Source: Alteribacillus persepolensis (GTDB lineage: Bacteria; Bacillota; Bacilli; Bacillales; Marinococcaceae). Taken from it: 64,000 bases of DNA. The notes beneath the pieces are model-generated. The model saw only the letters and a list, made by a program, of their open reading frames with translations, was not told the origin of the DNA and made no database searches. The translations under genes were made by a program, and so were the position numbers. Location of the stretch: the NCBI RefSeq assembly GCF_900099605.1, contig NZ_FNDK01000001.1:62001-126000 (forward strand), in the 5' to 3' direction. Shown one piece after another: positions 34,194-43,549 of this stretch. The first letter of the stretch is position 1; the number at the start of each line of letters is the position of its first letter.

Positions 34194-34221
34194 TTGACAG
34201 CTACCTATTTTGTGATAGCAT
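34194..34221 (+). promoter_or_regulatory. Candidate promoter of rsmD-coaD
   Basis: TTGACA at 34194-34199 and an extended -10, TGATAGCAT ending at 34221, are 16 bp apart, about 85 bp before the rsmD start. Confidence 0.55.
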
Positions 34222-34306
34222 TAAATCAATACAGGTGCTTTGGCATCGGTATTACATCTCTTTTGACTGAAATTTATTTGTTTGTGAATAAAGGAACGTG
34301 AACATC

Positions 34307-35367
<1,061 letters not shown>

Positions 35368-35380
35368 GAATGTATCATAC

Positions 35381-35419
35381 AGGATGTCCCGTAAGGAAGA
35401 AGCGGAACATCCTTTTTTT
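35381..35419 (+). terminator. Intrinsic terminator after coaD
   Basis: AGGATGT/ACATCCT plus an inner CCG/CGG pair form the stem, followed by seven T residues. Confidence 0.8.
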
Positions 35420-35529
35420 ATTGGTTTTATAACGTTTAAAAAAGGTAAACATGCTAAAGGACAAAAAGCACATCACCTATGCACTTTAACATTTGGATGA
35501 GAAGGCTTGTTTCAGGACATGCATCAATA

Positions 35530-36744
35530 TTAGTTAGAGGTGTGCCGTTTGTTTGTCGTATGGATAACGATGATATAGAGTAAAAGCGAAGAAATGGTCA
35601 CCAGTGTTCCGTATTGAATAAACCATGCTTCGATGCCCTGCCAGCCTGTCTTCATAAATGAAACAGCGGTATCTCCTGTAAATACTGGACGTTCTGCTTG
35701 CCTAACGTATAAAGGCTCCCATAATATATATGTTAAGAACATTGCTAATAACCCGTGAAGCCAGCGGGCTGCAAAGAAGGGAGCAAATCGTATGTCTGTG
35801 TCTGCAAGCAAACTAGCTACTTGAGCCTGGACAGAAAACCCGCTAAAACCTAGTATGAATCCAACAATCATCGCTTTTTCTAACATATCGGTTTGCTGCA
35901 GGTCACTGACTAATTTACTGCCGACTGTAATTTCAAAAAAGCCGGAAAGCCATGGAAATGCCAGGGCTTGATTAAATTGTAAAAGTGACAAAATCAAAGC
36001 TGGCAGCATAGACAGTATGTGAATGAAACCAGTGACGTGCAGGATTCGGTATAAGACGGAAAATAATACAATAAATCCGCCAATCATAAGTAAAGTATGA
36101 ATGGATGTTGATACGGCATCTCCTAACTTTTGTCCAAGCGGACGCTCATCGCTGTCTTGCTCTTTTTTTAGTGCATGAATGGCTGCGGATATGGAAATTT
36201 TACTATTTGTATTTGTGCTGGGAGGAGCGTTTTTTCGATAAAATCGCATGATGATACCAACCAGGGTGTTGGCCCCGTAGTGACAGGCAGCTAACAACAA
36301 ACCTAATGCCGGGTCTTGAAAAAAACCGACGGCGATTGCACCGCAAATAAATAACGGGCTAGATGAGTTAGTGAAGCTGACTAGCCGTTCGGCTTCTTCT
36401 TTTGTGAGCTTTTTTTGTTTGCGTAATCTTACGGTAAACTTGGCTCCTGATGGAAAACCAGAAGAAAGCCCCATCGCCCAAACAAATCCTCCGCACCCAG
36501 GGACATTAAACAGTGGGCGCATAAAAGGCTCCAGCAAGACGCCGAGGAAACTGACGATACCAAAGGCTATCAACAGTTCGGCTGCAATAAAAAAAGGCAG
36601 CAGCGATGGAAAAACGGAATCACTCCACATAGCTAGTCCGCTTTTAGAAGCTTCTAATACATCTTTTGGATATGCAATCAAGCAGACAGTAAACAAAAAA
36701 AAGGCAATGGCGATGCCGAGCATACGCATGTCTTTTATGTTCAA
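35530..36744 (-). CDS. ylbJ: Sporulation integral membrane protein YlbJ
   Basis: This 404-residue polytopic membrane protein matches YlbJ, with about eight or more helices and gate-like repeats such as SDSVFPSLLPFFIAAELL and MGLSSGFPSGAKFTVRL. YlbJ of B. subtilis is made in the mother cell and is needed for heat-resistant spores; it is related to nucleoside-recognition (SpmA-like) domain proteins. The start is TTG at 36744 after a GGGGG site; an ATG 15 nt downstream is an alternative. It is on the strand opposite to both neighbours, unlike in B. subtilis. Confidence 0.9.
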   Translation of the reverse strand: MNIKDMRMLGIAIAFFLFTVCLIAYPKDVLEASKSGLAMWSDSVFPSLLPFFIAAELLIAFGIVSFLGVLLEPFMRPLFNVPGCGGFVWAMGLSSGFPSGAKFTVRLRKQKKLTKEEAERLVSFTNSSSPLFICGAIAVGFFQDPALGLLLAACHYGANTLVGIIMRFYRKNAPPSTNTNSKISISAAIHALKKEQDSDERPLGQKLGDAVSTSIHTLLMIGGFIVLFSVLYRILHVTGFIHILSMLPALILSLLQFNQALAFPWLSGFFEITVGSKLVSDLQQTDMLEKAMIVGFILGFSGFSVQAQVASLLADTDIRFAPFFAARWLHGLLAMFLTYILWEPLYVRQAERPVFTGDTAVSFMKTGWQGIEAWFIQYGTLVTISSLLLYIIVIHTTNKRHTSN

Positions 36745-36978
36745 GTGAATGGGCCCCCTTCAATGTTGGTTATGTGGCTGGGAAAAGAAAGAGACATGCA
36801 CGTCGTTTTGCAAGCAGACTTGTCATCTGTGGAAATAGGAAATATGGACGGCACTCGTGTTAAAATAAAACCACCTGTCTGCATACAAGATGGTTGTCTT
36901 AATACATGAATATGAGAGCAGCAACATAATTTAGACCAATCGTTTCTAAATCTGTAAGGGGCGATATGGGGAGGGAGG

Positions 36979-37788
36979 ATGTTGGAGAACAGGCAGCCAA
37001 CCATTGGCCTTGCTCTTGGTGCTGGCGGTGTGCGCGGCTATGCACACATTGGAGTGCTGAAAACGTTTGAAAAGCATGGGATTCCTGTAGATATGATAGC
37101 AGGAAGCAGCATGGGAGCCTTAGTTGGTGCGTTGTATGGAGCAGGGCATGAACCTGATACATTAGAGCGGTTTGCTAAGTTATTTAAACGTAAATTTTAT
37201 CTGGATATTGGTGTGCCTAAAATGGGGTTAGTGCAGGGGAACCGTGTAAAAAACTTAATTTATATGCTTTCTAAAAAAAAGACTATTGAAGACATGCGGC
37301 TTCCCATTGCTATTGTTGCAACAGACCTGCATTCTGGAGAAGTGGTTGTCTTCCGGGATGGGTGTGCAGCAGACGCGGTGCGGGCAAGTATTTCGATTCC
37401 CGGTATTTTTGTTCCTGAACGATATAGAGGATATACGTTAGTAGACGGTGGCGTGGCAGACAGAATTCCAGCAAGCACTGTCCGGGCGATGGGGGCAGAT
37501 ATCACAATTGCTGTTGATGTATCCTATTACAGAAAAGAGCCTGTGATTAACTCTATTTATGATGTGATTATGCAGAGCATGGATATTATGGGAAAGCAAT
37601 TAATAAAATACAAAGAAGTCGATGCTGATTTACTTTTAAAGCCGATATCTTCCTATTATAACGCGGTTGTATTTGAACATATCGATGAATTAATTGAAGC
37701 CGGTCAAAAAACAGCAGAACAACACATACCTGCTATAAAAAATATGATTAAGCAATGGAAGGAGACAGAACATGGCTCGTCGTCATAA
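36979..37788 (+). CDS. ylbK: Patatin-like phospholipase (YlbK)
   Basis: This 269-residue protein of the patatin/RssA family has the complete catalytic set: the oxyanion loop LGAGGVRGYAHIG, the nucleophile Ser44 in GSSMG, and Asp156 in VDGG. It should hydrolyse acyl esters in lipids; the natural substrate is unknown. The GGGAGG site lies very close to the ATG at 36979 and would fit a TTG at 36982 equally well. ylbL overlaps its 3' end by 17 nt, so the two are coupled. Confidence 0.9.
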   Translation: MLENRQPTIGLALGAGGVRGYAHIGVLKTFEKHGIPVDMIAGSSMGALVGALYGAGHEPDTLERFAKLFKRKFYLDIGVPKMGLVQGNRVKNLIYMLSKKKTIEDMRLPIAIVATDLHSGEVVVFRDGCAADAVRASISIPGIFVPERYRGYTLVDGGVADRIPASTVRAMGADITIAVDVSYYRKEPVINSIYDVIMQSMDIMGKQLIKYKEVDADLLLKPISSYYNAVVFEHIDELIEAGQKTAEQHIPAIKNMIKQWKETEHGSSS

Positions 37789-38851
37789 ATCAGGGATACA
37801 AAAACGCAGCTGGCTTTTGCTTTTATTTCTTATCGTAATGCTGGCTATTTATCAAATTCCGCTTCCATATTTTTATTCACAGCCAGGAGAAGCAACCCCT
37901 CTTCACGGTATGATAACGGTTGCCGAAGGGGAGGGGGAGGAAGGTCAATTTCATTTAACGACGATTCGCCAGCAGCGAGCGACAATTCCGCTGTATATTT
38001 GGGCTCAGTTTTCTGAGTACCGAAAAATTGTTCCAGCTGAGCTTTATTTACAAGAAGGAGAAACAGATGAAGAATACTTTCATCGTCAAGAAATGCTGAT
38101 GGACAGTGCACAAGAAGCCTCGAAAATGGCTGCCTATGACCGGGCGGGCTATTCATATGATGTAGAATATCAAGGTATTAGAGTCACAAAAGTCGTTGAT
38201 GAGATGGATGCTAGTGAACATGTACAAGAAGGGGATTTAATTAAAGCGGTAGACGGTGAAACGGTGGAAACATTAGAAGAAATGAATGGATTACTAGAGG
38301 AAAAAACAGCAGGAGACGTGGTAGAATTAACCATTGGACGGAATAGTGAGACGTTGACAGAGTCTGTAACAATTGATACATTCCCAGCGGATATTGATCC
38401 TGAAAGAGGGTCTGGTTTAGGTTTGCTTTACCCATTTACACAACGAAATATTGAGTTCCATCCAGATGTAACTATTGATGCAGGCTCCATTGGAGGGCCG
38501 TCTGCAGGACTTATGTTTGCACTTGAAATTTATAATCAGCTCGTGGAAGAAGATTTGACAAGCGGGGCAAAGATTGCCGGGACAGGAAGTATAGATGAAG
38601 ATGGTCAAGTTGGGAGAATTGGCGGCATCGAACAAAAAATTGTAGCAGCTGATAATGCTGGGATAGATGTTTTCTTTGCACCTGATGACGACGCGGCTTC
38701 GCCGTCTAATTATGAAGCAGCTGTTGAGACTGCAGAAGATATTGGTACGGATATGGTGATTGTGCCGGTGAAAGAATTTGATGATGCTGTCACGTATTTA
38801 GAAAATCATTTAGACGAAAAGACAGCTGTTAAACAGGGATTGGTTTCATAA
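37772..38851 (+). CDS. ylbL: PDZ-containing Lon-type serine protease YlbL
   Basis: This 359-residue protein has an N-terminal membrane anchor (about 13-32), an extracellular PDZ domain (about 125-205) and a C-terminal Lon (S16) protease domain. The Ser-Lys dyad is Ser244 in GGPSAGLMF and Lys289 in GIEQKIVAA. In B. subtilis YlbL degrades the SOS division inhibitor YneA together with CtpA, freeing cells from the checkpoint. The ATG follows GGAGACAG. The last codons run into a hairpin shared with ylbM. Confidence 0.93.
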   Translation: MARRHKSGIQKRSWLLLLFLIVMLAIYQIPLPYFYSQPGEATPLHGMITVAEGEGEEGQFHLTTIRQQRATIPLYIWAQFSEYRKIVPAELYLQEGETDEEYFHRQEMLMDSAQEASKMAAYDRAGYSYDVEYQGIRVTKVVDEMDASEHVQEGDLIKAVDGETVETLEEMNGLLEEKTAGDVVELTIGRNSETLTESVTIDTFPADIDPERGSGLGLLYPFTQRNIEFHPDVTIDAGSIGGPSAGLMFALEIYNQLVEEDLTSGAKIAGTGSIDEDGQVGRIGGIEQKIVAADNAGIDVFFAPDDDAASPSNYEAAVETAEDIGTDMVIVPVKEFDDAVTYLENHLDEKTAVKQGLVS

Positions 38852-38861
38852 GTGTCATGAA

Positions 38862-38893
38862 AGAGGAGGCGGTCTTTATACACCGTCTCCTCT
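38862..38893. terminator. Hairpin between convergent ylbL and ylbM
   Basis: AGAGGAGGCGGT pairs with ACCGTCTCCTCT over 12 bp with one G-U pair. It lies between the two stop codons and may act in both directions, although T-runs are short. Confidence 0.65.
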
Positions 38894-38898
38894 GTGAT

Positions 38899-40116
38899 TT
38901 ACAAGCGTACAGGTGGAAGCTGATATTCTTCTTTCCATTTAGCTGTCCGTTCTTTCGGCGTAAGTCTGCTATAGTAAGCCAAGCAGGCACGTTCGTCAAG
39001 TGTTTGCTGAGGCGTTTTCTCTCTGGGCATCTTTGTGTAGACGGGAATCTCCATTTGTTTTTTTATATGGTTGAGGTAAGACTGGCCTTTTTCATTCATA
39101 CCAAGTATGCGAATGTGGTCTGCTTGTTCGGGCTGAAGAGCGGTTTGAGCTTCTGCTTTTGTTGTGCCGGTTAAAAGCTGAACAGCAAAACGCTGCAGCC
39201 TTGTCCATGTGTAGCGTTTTGTTTTAAAAGCTTCCATGAAGGCATGGAAGTTGTTATGCAATTTGATGTGCGATGAAAAGCGGTGTTCTAAGCCTTCTTG
39301 CGCTTCGTAGATTTGTGCCAGGAAGCTTACAGGCAGTGTGAGTACTTTTGCTTGTAACAGCGGAAAGTATTGTTCCCAGTGAAAATAGTCGTTGCCGCTG
39401 CTTTCATATGCTTGCATAATGTGTTTGGTTGTGCTTGGTATCGTATGTTTGATATCTTCTGGTGTTTGTTGATGGTTTATTAACGATCGGCGGATGCTCG
39501 TTGCGCTTGCGATGCTGGCTTGTGATATTTGAGTCTCGTGGTAGCCTGCTGTGTGCCGTGCAATGGTCTCTGGTTTCATGTTGCTTTTCAGCTCACGAAT
39601 ACTGCGAATATAATGATACCCTAAAATATTATTAGGCTGAGTTAAGTCGGGCAGGCTGGTATCAGGTGACAGAGCGCGAAAAGCGAGCGACGCAGCTTTT
39701 GGATAGCTGTACCCTTCGTTTATGAATTGTTTCACGTGGTGATTGTATGCGTGTTCATTTTGGTCAAGAAAATCAGCCAGCTGTAAGAAGGGGTCAATTT
39801 GTCCATGCTCACTTCCGAAACAAACTACGCCGGCGCCAAGGTGATGTAATATAGAGACGGCTCCTTTGGCAAACCAACTGGCGTGCTGGCTGGAAAAAAT
39901 GTAAGGCAGTTCTACAACTAAATCAGCTCCCCCCCTAAGTGCCATTTCAGTTCGCTCCCTTCTTGGCAGCAATGCAGGTTCACCGCGCTGTAAAAAGTAT
40001 CCGCTCATCACGCAAATCACAATATCGGCATTGGTTTTTTCTTGCGAGGCTTGCAGATGATAGGCGTGACCGTTATGAAATGGATTATATTCAACAATTA
40101 ACCCAAGCGCTTTCAT
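38899..40116 (-). CDS. tmcAL: tRNA(Met) cytidine acetate ligase TmcAL (YlbM)
   Basis: This 405-residue enzyme matches YlbM/TmcAL, which acetylates cytidine 34 of elongator tRNA-Met using acetate and ATP. The N-terminal nucleotidyltransferase motif ALGLIVEYNPFHNGHAYHL includes the HxGH ATP-binding site, and RRSLI plus QPNNILGYHYIRSI are family blocks. The frame extends seven codons upstream, but AGGAGG before the ATG at 40116 fixes the start. It converges on ylbL and is divergent from ylbN. Confidence 0.93.
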   Translation of the reverse strand: MKALGLIVEYNPFHNGHAYHLQASQEKTNADIVICVMSGYFLQRGEPALLPRRERTEMALRGGADLVVELPYIFSSQHASWFAKGAVSILHHLGAGVVCFGSEHGQIDPFLQLADFLDQNEHAYNHHVKQFINEGYSYPKAASLAFRALSPDTSLPDLTQPNNILGYHYIRSIRELKSNMKPETIARHTAGYHETQISQASIASATSIRRSLINHQQTPEDIKHTIPSTTKHIMQAYESSGNDYFHWEQYFPLLQAKVLTLPVSFLAQIYEAQEGLEHRFSSHIKLHNNFHAFMEAFKTKRYTWTRLQRFAVQLLTGTTKAEAQTALQPEQADHIRILGMNEKGQSYLNHIKKQMEIPVYTKMPREKTPQQTLDERACLAYYSRLTPKERTAKWKEEYQLPPVRL

Positions 40117-40307
40117 AAATTCCTCCTTCTGTTCCATAATAAAAGAACAAGTATTTTATGCCATCCCTTTTCCTTCAGGCATTGGCATGTTAAGATAAAT
40201 AGACTGTCTCAAAAGACAGATGTTGGACTATTCGCGGGTTTATAGAACAGTGTTTTCCTATCGCGAAGGCGGCTGTTTACTGTTAAGTATAATGTAAAGA
40301 AAAAATA

Positions 40308-40336
40308 TTGACAAATACAATCATGATGGATATAAT
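40308..40336 (+). promoter_or_regulatory. Consensus sigma-A promoter of ylbN-rpmF
   Basis: TTGACA (40308-40313) and TATAAT (40331-40336) both match consensus exactly with the optimal 17-bp spacer. Transcription should start near 40343, giving a leader of only about 20 nt before ylbN. Confidence 0.9.
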
Positions 40337-40364
40337 TACTCTTGTTGCCTAGAGGTGATGCCAG

Positions 40365-40907
40365 ATGAGATGGAGTGTACAACAACTGCTTGCTAAGAGG
40401 CATGAAGGTCTTACATTAGACGATCAAGTCGATGTCAGCGAGTTAATAGACAGGGATCGTGAAATTCGTGATATTACATCGGTTACGGTAAAAGGGAACG
40501 TTACATTTACTGGAGAAACGGCCGCTTTTGATCTGCGGCTGCAAGGTTCAATGATATTGCCGTGTGCAAGAACGCTTGCAGATGTGCATTTCCCTTTTGA
40601 TATCGAAACGACAGAACGCTTTCGATTAGATGGCATGCCTGTTGATGAGGAAGATGTATCACTTCACGAACCTGAAGAAGGATATGTCGACTTACTGCCT
40701 TACATTAAAGAAAACATTTTGTTAGAATTGCCTATTCAAGTGTTTGCTGAGGATATTGATGAAAAAGATGCTCCGGCGCCGCAAAAAGGAAAAGACTGGG
40801 CAGTTGTCAGCCAGAAGGAATTAGAAACGCAAAAATCAGAAGAGCAAACAAATGTTGATCCGCGCATGGCGGATTTAGCTAAGTTTTTTGACAAAGACAA
40901 AAACTAA
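40365..40907 (+). CDS. ylbN: YceD/DUF177 family protein YlbN
   Basis: This 180-residue protein belongs to the YceD (DUF177) family, recognised by the central [20 protein letters not shown] block and the acidic [16 protein letters not shown] segment. The family is nearly always encoded next to rpmF and is thought to be linked to 23S rRNA or ribosome assembly; the exact role is unknown. An AGAGGTGATG site precedes the ATG. It forms a two-gene operon with rpmF from a full consensus promoter. Confidence 0.92.
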   Translation: MRWSVQQLLAKRHEGLTLDDQVDVSELIDRDREIRDITSVTVKGNVTFTGETAAFDLRLQGSMILPCARTLADVHFPFDIETTERFRLDGMPVDEEDVSLHEPEEGYVDLLPYIKENILLELPIQVFAEDIDEKDAPAPQKGKDWAVVSQKELETQKSEEQTNVDPRMADLAKFFDKDKN

Positions 40908-40969
40908 ATATCCATTGTTTGTGGATGTTTACAGATGAAACATGCAACCCCGTAAAGGAGGTGGGAAGA

Positions 40970-41143
40970 ATGGCAGTACCAAAAAGAAAAACTTCAAAAA
41001 CCCGTAAAAATCAACGCCGTACGCACTATAAAGTAGAAGTGCCTGGCATGGTGGAATGTGCAGAGTGCGGTGAAATGAAGCTATCTCACCGTGTTTGTAA
41101 GCATTGCGGTTCTTACAAAGGTGAAACGGTAGTTGAAAAGTAA
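40970..41143 (+). CDS. rpmF: 50S ribosomal protein L32
   Basis: This 57-residue ribosomal protein begins [17 protein letters not shown] and has two CxxC pairs (Cys30/33 and Cys43/46), so it is the zinc-binding form of L32. The frame is open 17 codons upstream, but AAAGGAGGTGG directly before the ATG at 40970 and family length define the start. It follows ylbN after 62 nt and is ended by a 54-nt perfect palindrome. Confidence 0.97.
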   Translation: MAVPKRKTSKTRKNQRRTHYKVEVPGMVECAECGEMKLSHRVCKHCGSYKGETVVEK

Positions 41144-41146
41144 TAA

Positions 41147-41200
41147 CAAATAAAAAAGCTGTTTTTCTCTGAATTCAGAGAAAAACAGCTTTTTTATTTG
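41147..41200. terminator. 54-nt perfect palindrome terminator after rpmF
   Basis: Positions 41147-41173 are exactly complementary to 41174-41200. The stem contains AGCTGTTTTTCTCTGAA and its complement, with A-run and T-run flanks. It should work on both strands. Confidence 0.92.
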
Positions 41201-41470
41201 TTTTAAATCATATGCTTGGATAATAAAGCGGCTGTTTTTTGGTTCAGGTGCGATTTTGCAGGACAAACGGCACTAGAAAAGAACAGGACTTTTTATTGTG
41301 CTGAGATTGGATGAGATTACTATGAGTGGCATGCCGCTGTGCACAAACTTCTATTCATTTGCAAATGGCGGGAATAATTTTTTTAAAAGTAGGAGATAAT
41401 CTTTTGATAGAGTTATTCTATCTTCTCGTTATGAATCATAGAAATAAAGAAAAAGAACGGAGGGATCATG
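41201..41470. other. Gene-free gap before gerR
   Basis: I see no coding sequence or strong signal in this A/T-rich stretch. It must hold the gerR promoter, but no convincing sigma-E or sigma-A match was found. Confidence 0.5.
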
Positions 41471-42124
41471 ATGGCATTACCACGCCAAGATGCTTGGTCT
41501 GCAGACGAAGACATCATGTTAGCAGAAATTGTTCTACGCCACGTGCGGGAAGGAAGCACACAGTTAGCAGCTTTCCAAGAGGCTGGAGAAAAGCTTTCAC
41601 GAACAGCAGCGGCATGCGGATTCCGCTGGAATGCATGCATTCGAAAAAAGTATGAAGCAGCCATTGAATTAGCAAGAAAGCACAAAGGAAGCCAGGACAA
41701 ATCAGCCGCTGCAAAACAAGAGATTGACAAACTAGTAAACGATAACACAACAACGCAGCAAGAAGAGACGAATGTGACGAAATCAAAGACAAAGAGAGAA
41801 GATATATCTCAAGAAAACAAAGAGGCGATGCAGCCGAAAAAAATGGCAGAAGAACTAAACAGTATGGTTGCGTTCTTGAAGGATTTATCGAATTATTTAG
41901 AGCACAATGAAGCTCAAAAAGCAGATGCATTGCTTGAAAAGAAAAAAGAACTTGAACAGGAAAAAGAAAAATTAGACCAAGAATTAAATCAGGTAAAAAA
42001 AGACTTCAATCGTTTGAAAGAAGATTACAAGGCATTGTTAGAAGTGATGGAAAAAGCGCGTGCATTATCAGAAGGGGCGCTGCCTTACTTAAGTGAAGAC
42101 AAAGAGATGGAAGAAAGCAGCTGA
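41471..42124 (+). CDS. gerR: GerR/RsfA-family sporulation transcription regulator (YlbO)
   Basis: This 217-residue protein has an N-terminal Myb/SANT-like DNA-binding domain of the RsfA type ([20 protein letters not shown], then [20 protein letters not shown]), a polar linker, and a long C-terminal coiled coil (about 120-200). YlbO was named GerR in B. subtilis, a mother-cell regulator made under sigma-E that adjusts coat and germination genes. Two adjacent ATG codons (41468 and 41471) follow GGAGGG; the second has better spacing. A terminator lies between it and convergent ylbP. Confidence 0.9.
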   Translation: MALPRQDAWSADEDIMLAEIVLRHVREGSTQLAAFQEAGEKLSRTAAACGFRWNACIRKKYEAAIELARKHKGSQDKSAAAKQEIDKLVNDNTTTQQEETNVTKSKTKREDISQENKEAMQPKKMAEELNSMVAFLKDLSNYLEHNEAQKADALLEKKKELEQEKEKLDQELNQVKKDFNRLKEDYKALLEVMEKARALSEGALPYLSEDKEMEESS

Positions 42125-42152
42125 AAACAACAGCATAAAGAAACCACATGCA

Positions 42153-42211
42153 AAAAACCAGGGATAAATGAAAGGGCGAATAACTGCACCTTCTTTTCCC
42201 TGGTTCTTTTC
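42153..42211. terminator. Terminator between convergent gerR and ylbP
   Basis: AACCAGGGA pairs with TCCCTGGTT across a 33-nt internal region; TTCTTTT follows on the plus strand and A-runs give T-runs on the minus strand. Confidence 0.65.
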
Positions 42212-42216
42212 GTGTA

Positions 42217-42726
42217 TTATTCTGGGTCCATGGTTGACTCAGAGTCGATCGTTGGGGTTTGAGCTTGAACACCTTCAGGATACCAAACGTATGGGTTTTC
42301 GCCACGGTCCCGAACAGGATTGTATTCTGCCGCTTCAAAGCCCATTTTTTCCCAGAAATCATCAGAACGGCGGCGGGCATTTGTTTTGACCGGAAGCTGA
42401 AAACTTTTCGCATGGTTAACAAGAGCGGTACCAAATCCTTGACCGCGGTAAGGCTTCAGCACTTCAAGTTTCCATAATTCCAAATAATCTTGAGGCGGAT
42501 TAAAATATTGATCGTATTTTTTATTAATTTTGTATAAGCACATTCTAGCGACAAGACGATCTCCATAATATATGCCGTAAAAAGGGGATTCACTGTCGTT
42601 TTCAATGATATTATCTTCTAATTCCTCCTTCATCGACAGTTCTTGTGCACCAACTTCTTTAAATTGATCGAATTCCTCTAATGTTTTGTAGTTTACGAGC
42701 AGACGTTGTACTTGGTAGTTTGCCAT
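42217..42726 (-). CDS. ylbP: GNAT acetyltransferase YlbP
   Basis: This 169-residue protein of the GNAT superfamily matches YlbP. The acetyl-CoA loop is PYRGQGFGTALVNHAK, preceded by the beta-strand LWKLEVLK; the C-terminal ANARRRSDDFWEKMGF-like segment completes the fold. The substrate is unknown. A strong AAAAGGAGG precedes the ATG at 42726. It converges on gerR, as in B. subtilis; panE (ylbQ), which follows in B. subtilis, is absent. Confidence 0.9.
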   Translation of the reverse strand: MANYQVQRLLVNYKTLEEFDQFKEVGAQELSMKEELEDNIIENDSESPFYGIYYGDRLVARMCLYKINKKYDQYFNPPQDYLELWKLEVLKPYRGQGFGTALVNHAKSFQLPVKTNARRRSDDFWEKMGFEAAEYNPVRDRGENPYVWYPEGVQAQTPTIDSESTMDPE

Positions 42727-43095
42727 ATCTGTTAACCTCCTTTTATCTGAACAACCACTTTCATTGTACTATACCGCAAACGGGTTATGCCAAAACTTGA
42801 AAGAATTTTTTATAAGGTGAAAAAGTATAAAAGTTAGTGTTTTGTATATCTGACTTCAGCGCCAGCCATCAAGGCCTGGCTGACGTGTGCGCTCTTAATA
42901 GAAGTTCCTTGCAGAAGTTCTTTTATCTTACCCGAATCCTCTTCTGTTAAGGTACTTGCAATTTTCTTGTCTTCGGTAAATTAATGGTTGTGACTTGATT
43001 AAAATAAGAGAGTCATATATGCTGAATTTTAGAAAATGTACTGTTGTAATTCCCGGTGAAACGTTTGCAGTACGTTTAAGGGAGTGTTTGGATCA
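42727..43095. other. Gap with a possible gene remnant
   Basis: No complete gene is present. The complement of 42834-42980 is an open 48-codon frame with protein-like composition (LTEEDSGKIKELLQG and AHVSQALMAGAEVRYTKH) but no start codon, preceded by an in-frame stop. It may be the last part of a lost gene, for example from the panE region, or chance. Confidence 0.35.
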
Positions 43096-43488
43096 TTGAT
43101 GAATGCTTTGGTGTACGTTCTAGCTTTATTGTTTATTCTACCATTTTTAGCTTGGTACATTGTCTATATTATAACGGTGAAGCGGACGAAACGAAAAGGA
43201 AAAGCAATGCGGCTTGCAGCGGATGTGTCTGCCATTCTATTTATAGGTTCAGTACATATTCTCGCCCATTCGATTTGGGGAGGCTCTTTTTTTTGGGTGA
43301 TTTTAATCATTATTTTGTTAATAGCAGCAGCGTTTACATATTTACACTACCAGTCAGAGGAAGCCGTTGATGTGAAGAAACTGTTGAAAGGCATCTGGCG
43401 TTTTACGTTTTTTGTGTTTATGATGCTGTATTTTTTGCTTTTACTGTATGGTTTGATAAGTTATTTGCTTTCTAGTTTTCTGGGCTGA
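43096..43488 (+). CDS. DUF3397 membrane protein
   Basis: This protein of about 130 residues has four hydrophobic helices and matches the DUF3397 family commonly found just upstream of bshC in Bacillaceae. Basic residues after the first helix (KRTKRKGK) suggest the N-terminus faces outward. No function is known. The start is uncertain: GGGAG at 43080-43084 is 11 nt from a TTG at 43096 and 14 nt from an ATG at 43099, while the GTG at 43084 overlaps the site itself. Confidence 0.75.
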   Translation: MMNALVYVLALLFILPFLAWYIVYIITVKRTKRKGKAMRLAADVSAILFIGSVHILAHSIWGGSFFWVILIIILLIAAAFTYLHYQSEEAVDVKKLLKGIWRFTFFVFMMLYFLLLLYGLISYLLSSFLG

Positions 43489-43549
43489 TGCAACATGATA
43501 GGGTAGTAAAAAGAAGATCACTAAAGGCAGCAGAAAGGTTGGACCATAT

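Larger units (their letters stand above)
33983..34306 (+). other. Gap holding structured leader and rsmD promoter
   Basis: No coding sequence is credible in this 324-bp gap. It contains four hairpins in succession (33994-34132) and a good promoter (34194-34221). The minus-strand open frame at 33920-34174 has no ribosome-binding site and only reads through the hairpins. Confidence 0.7.
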
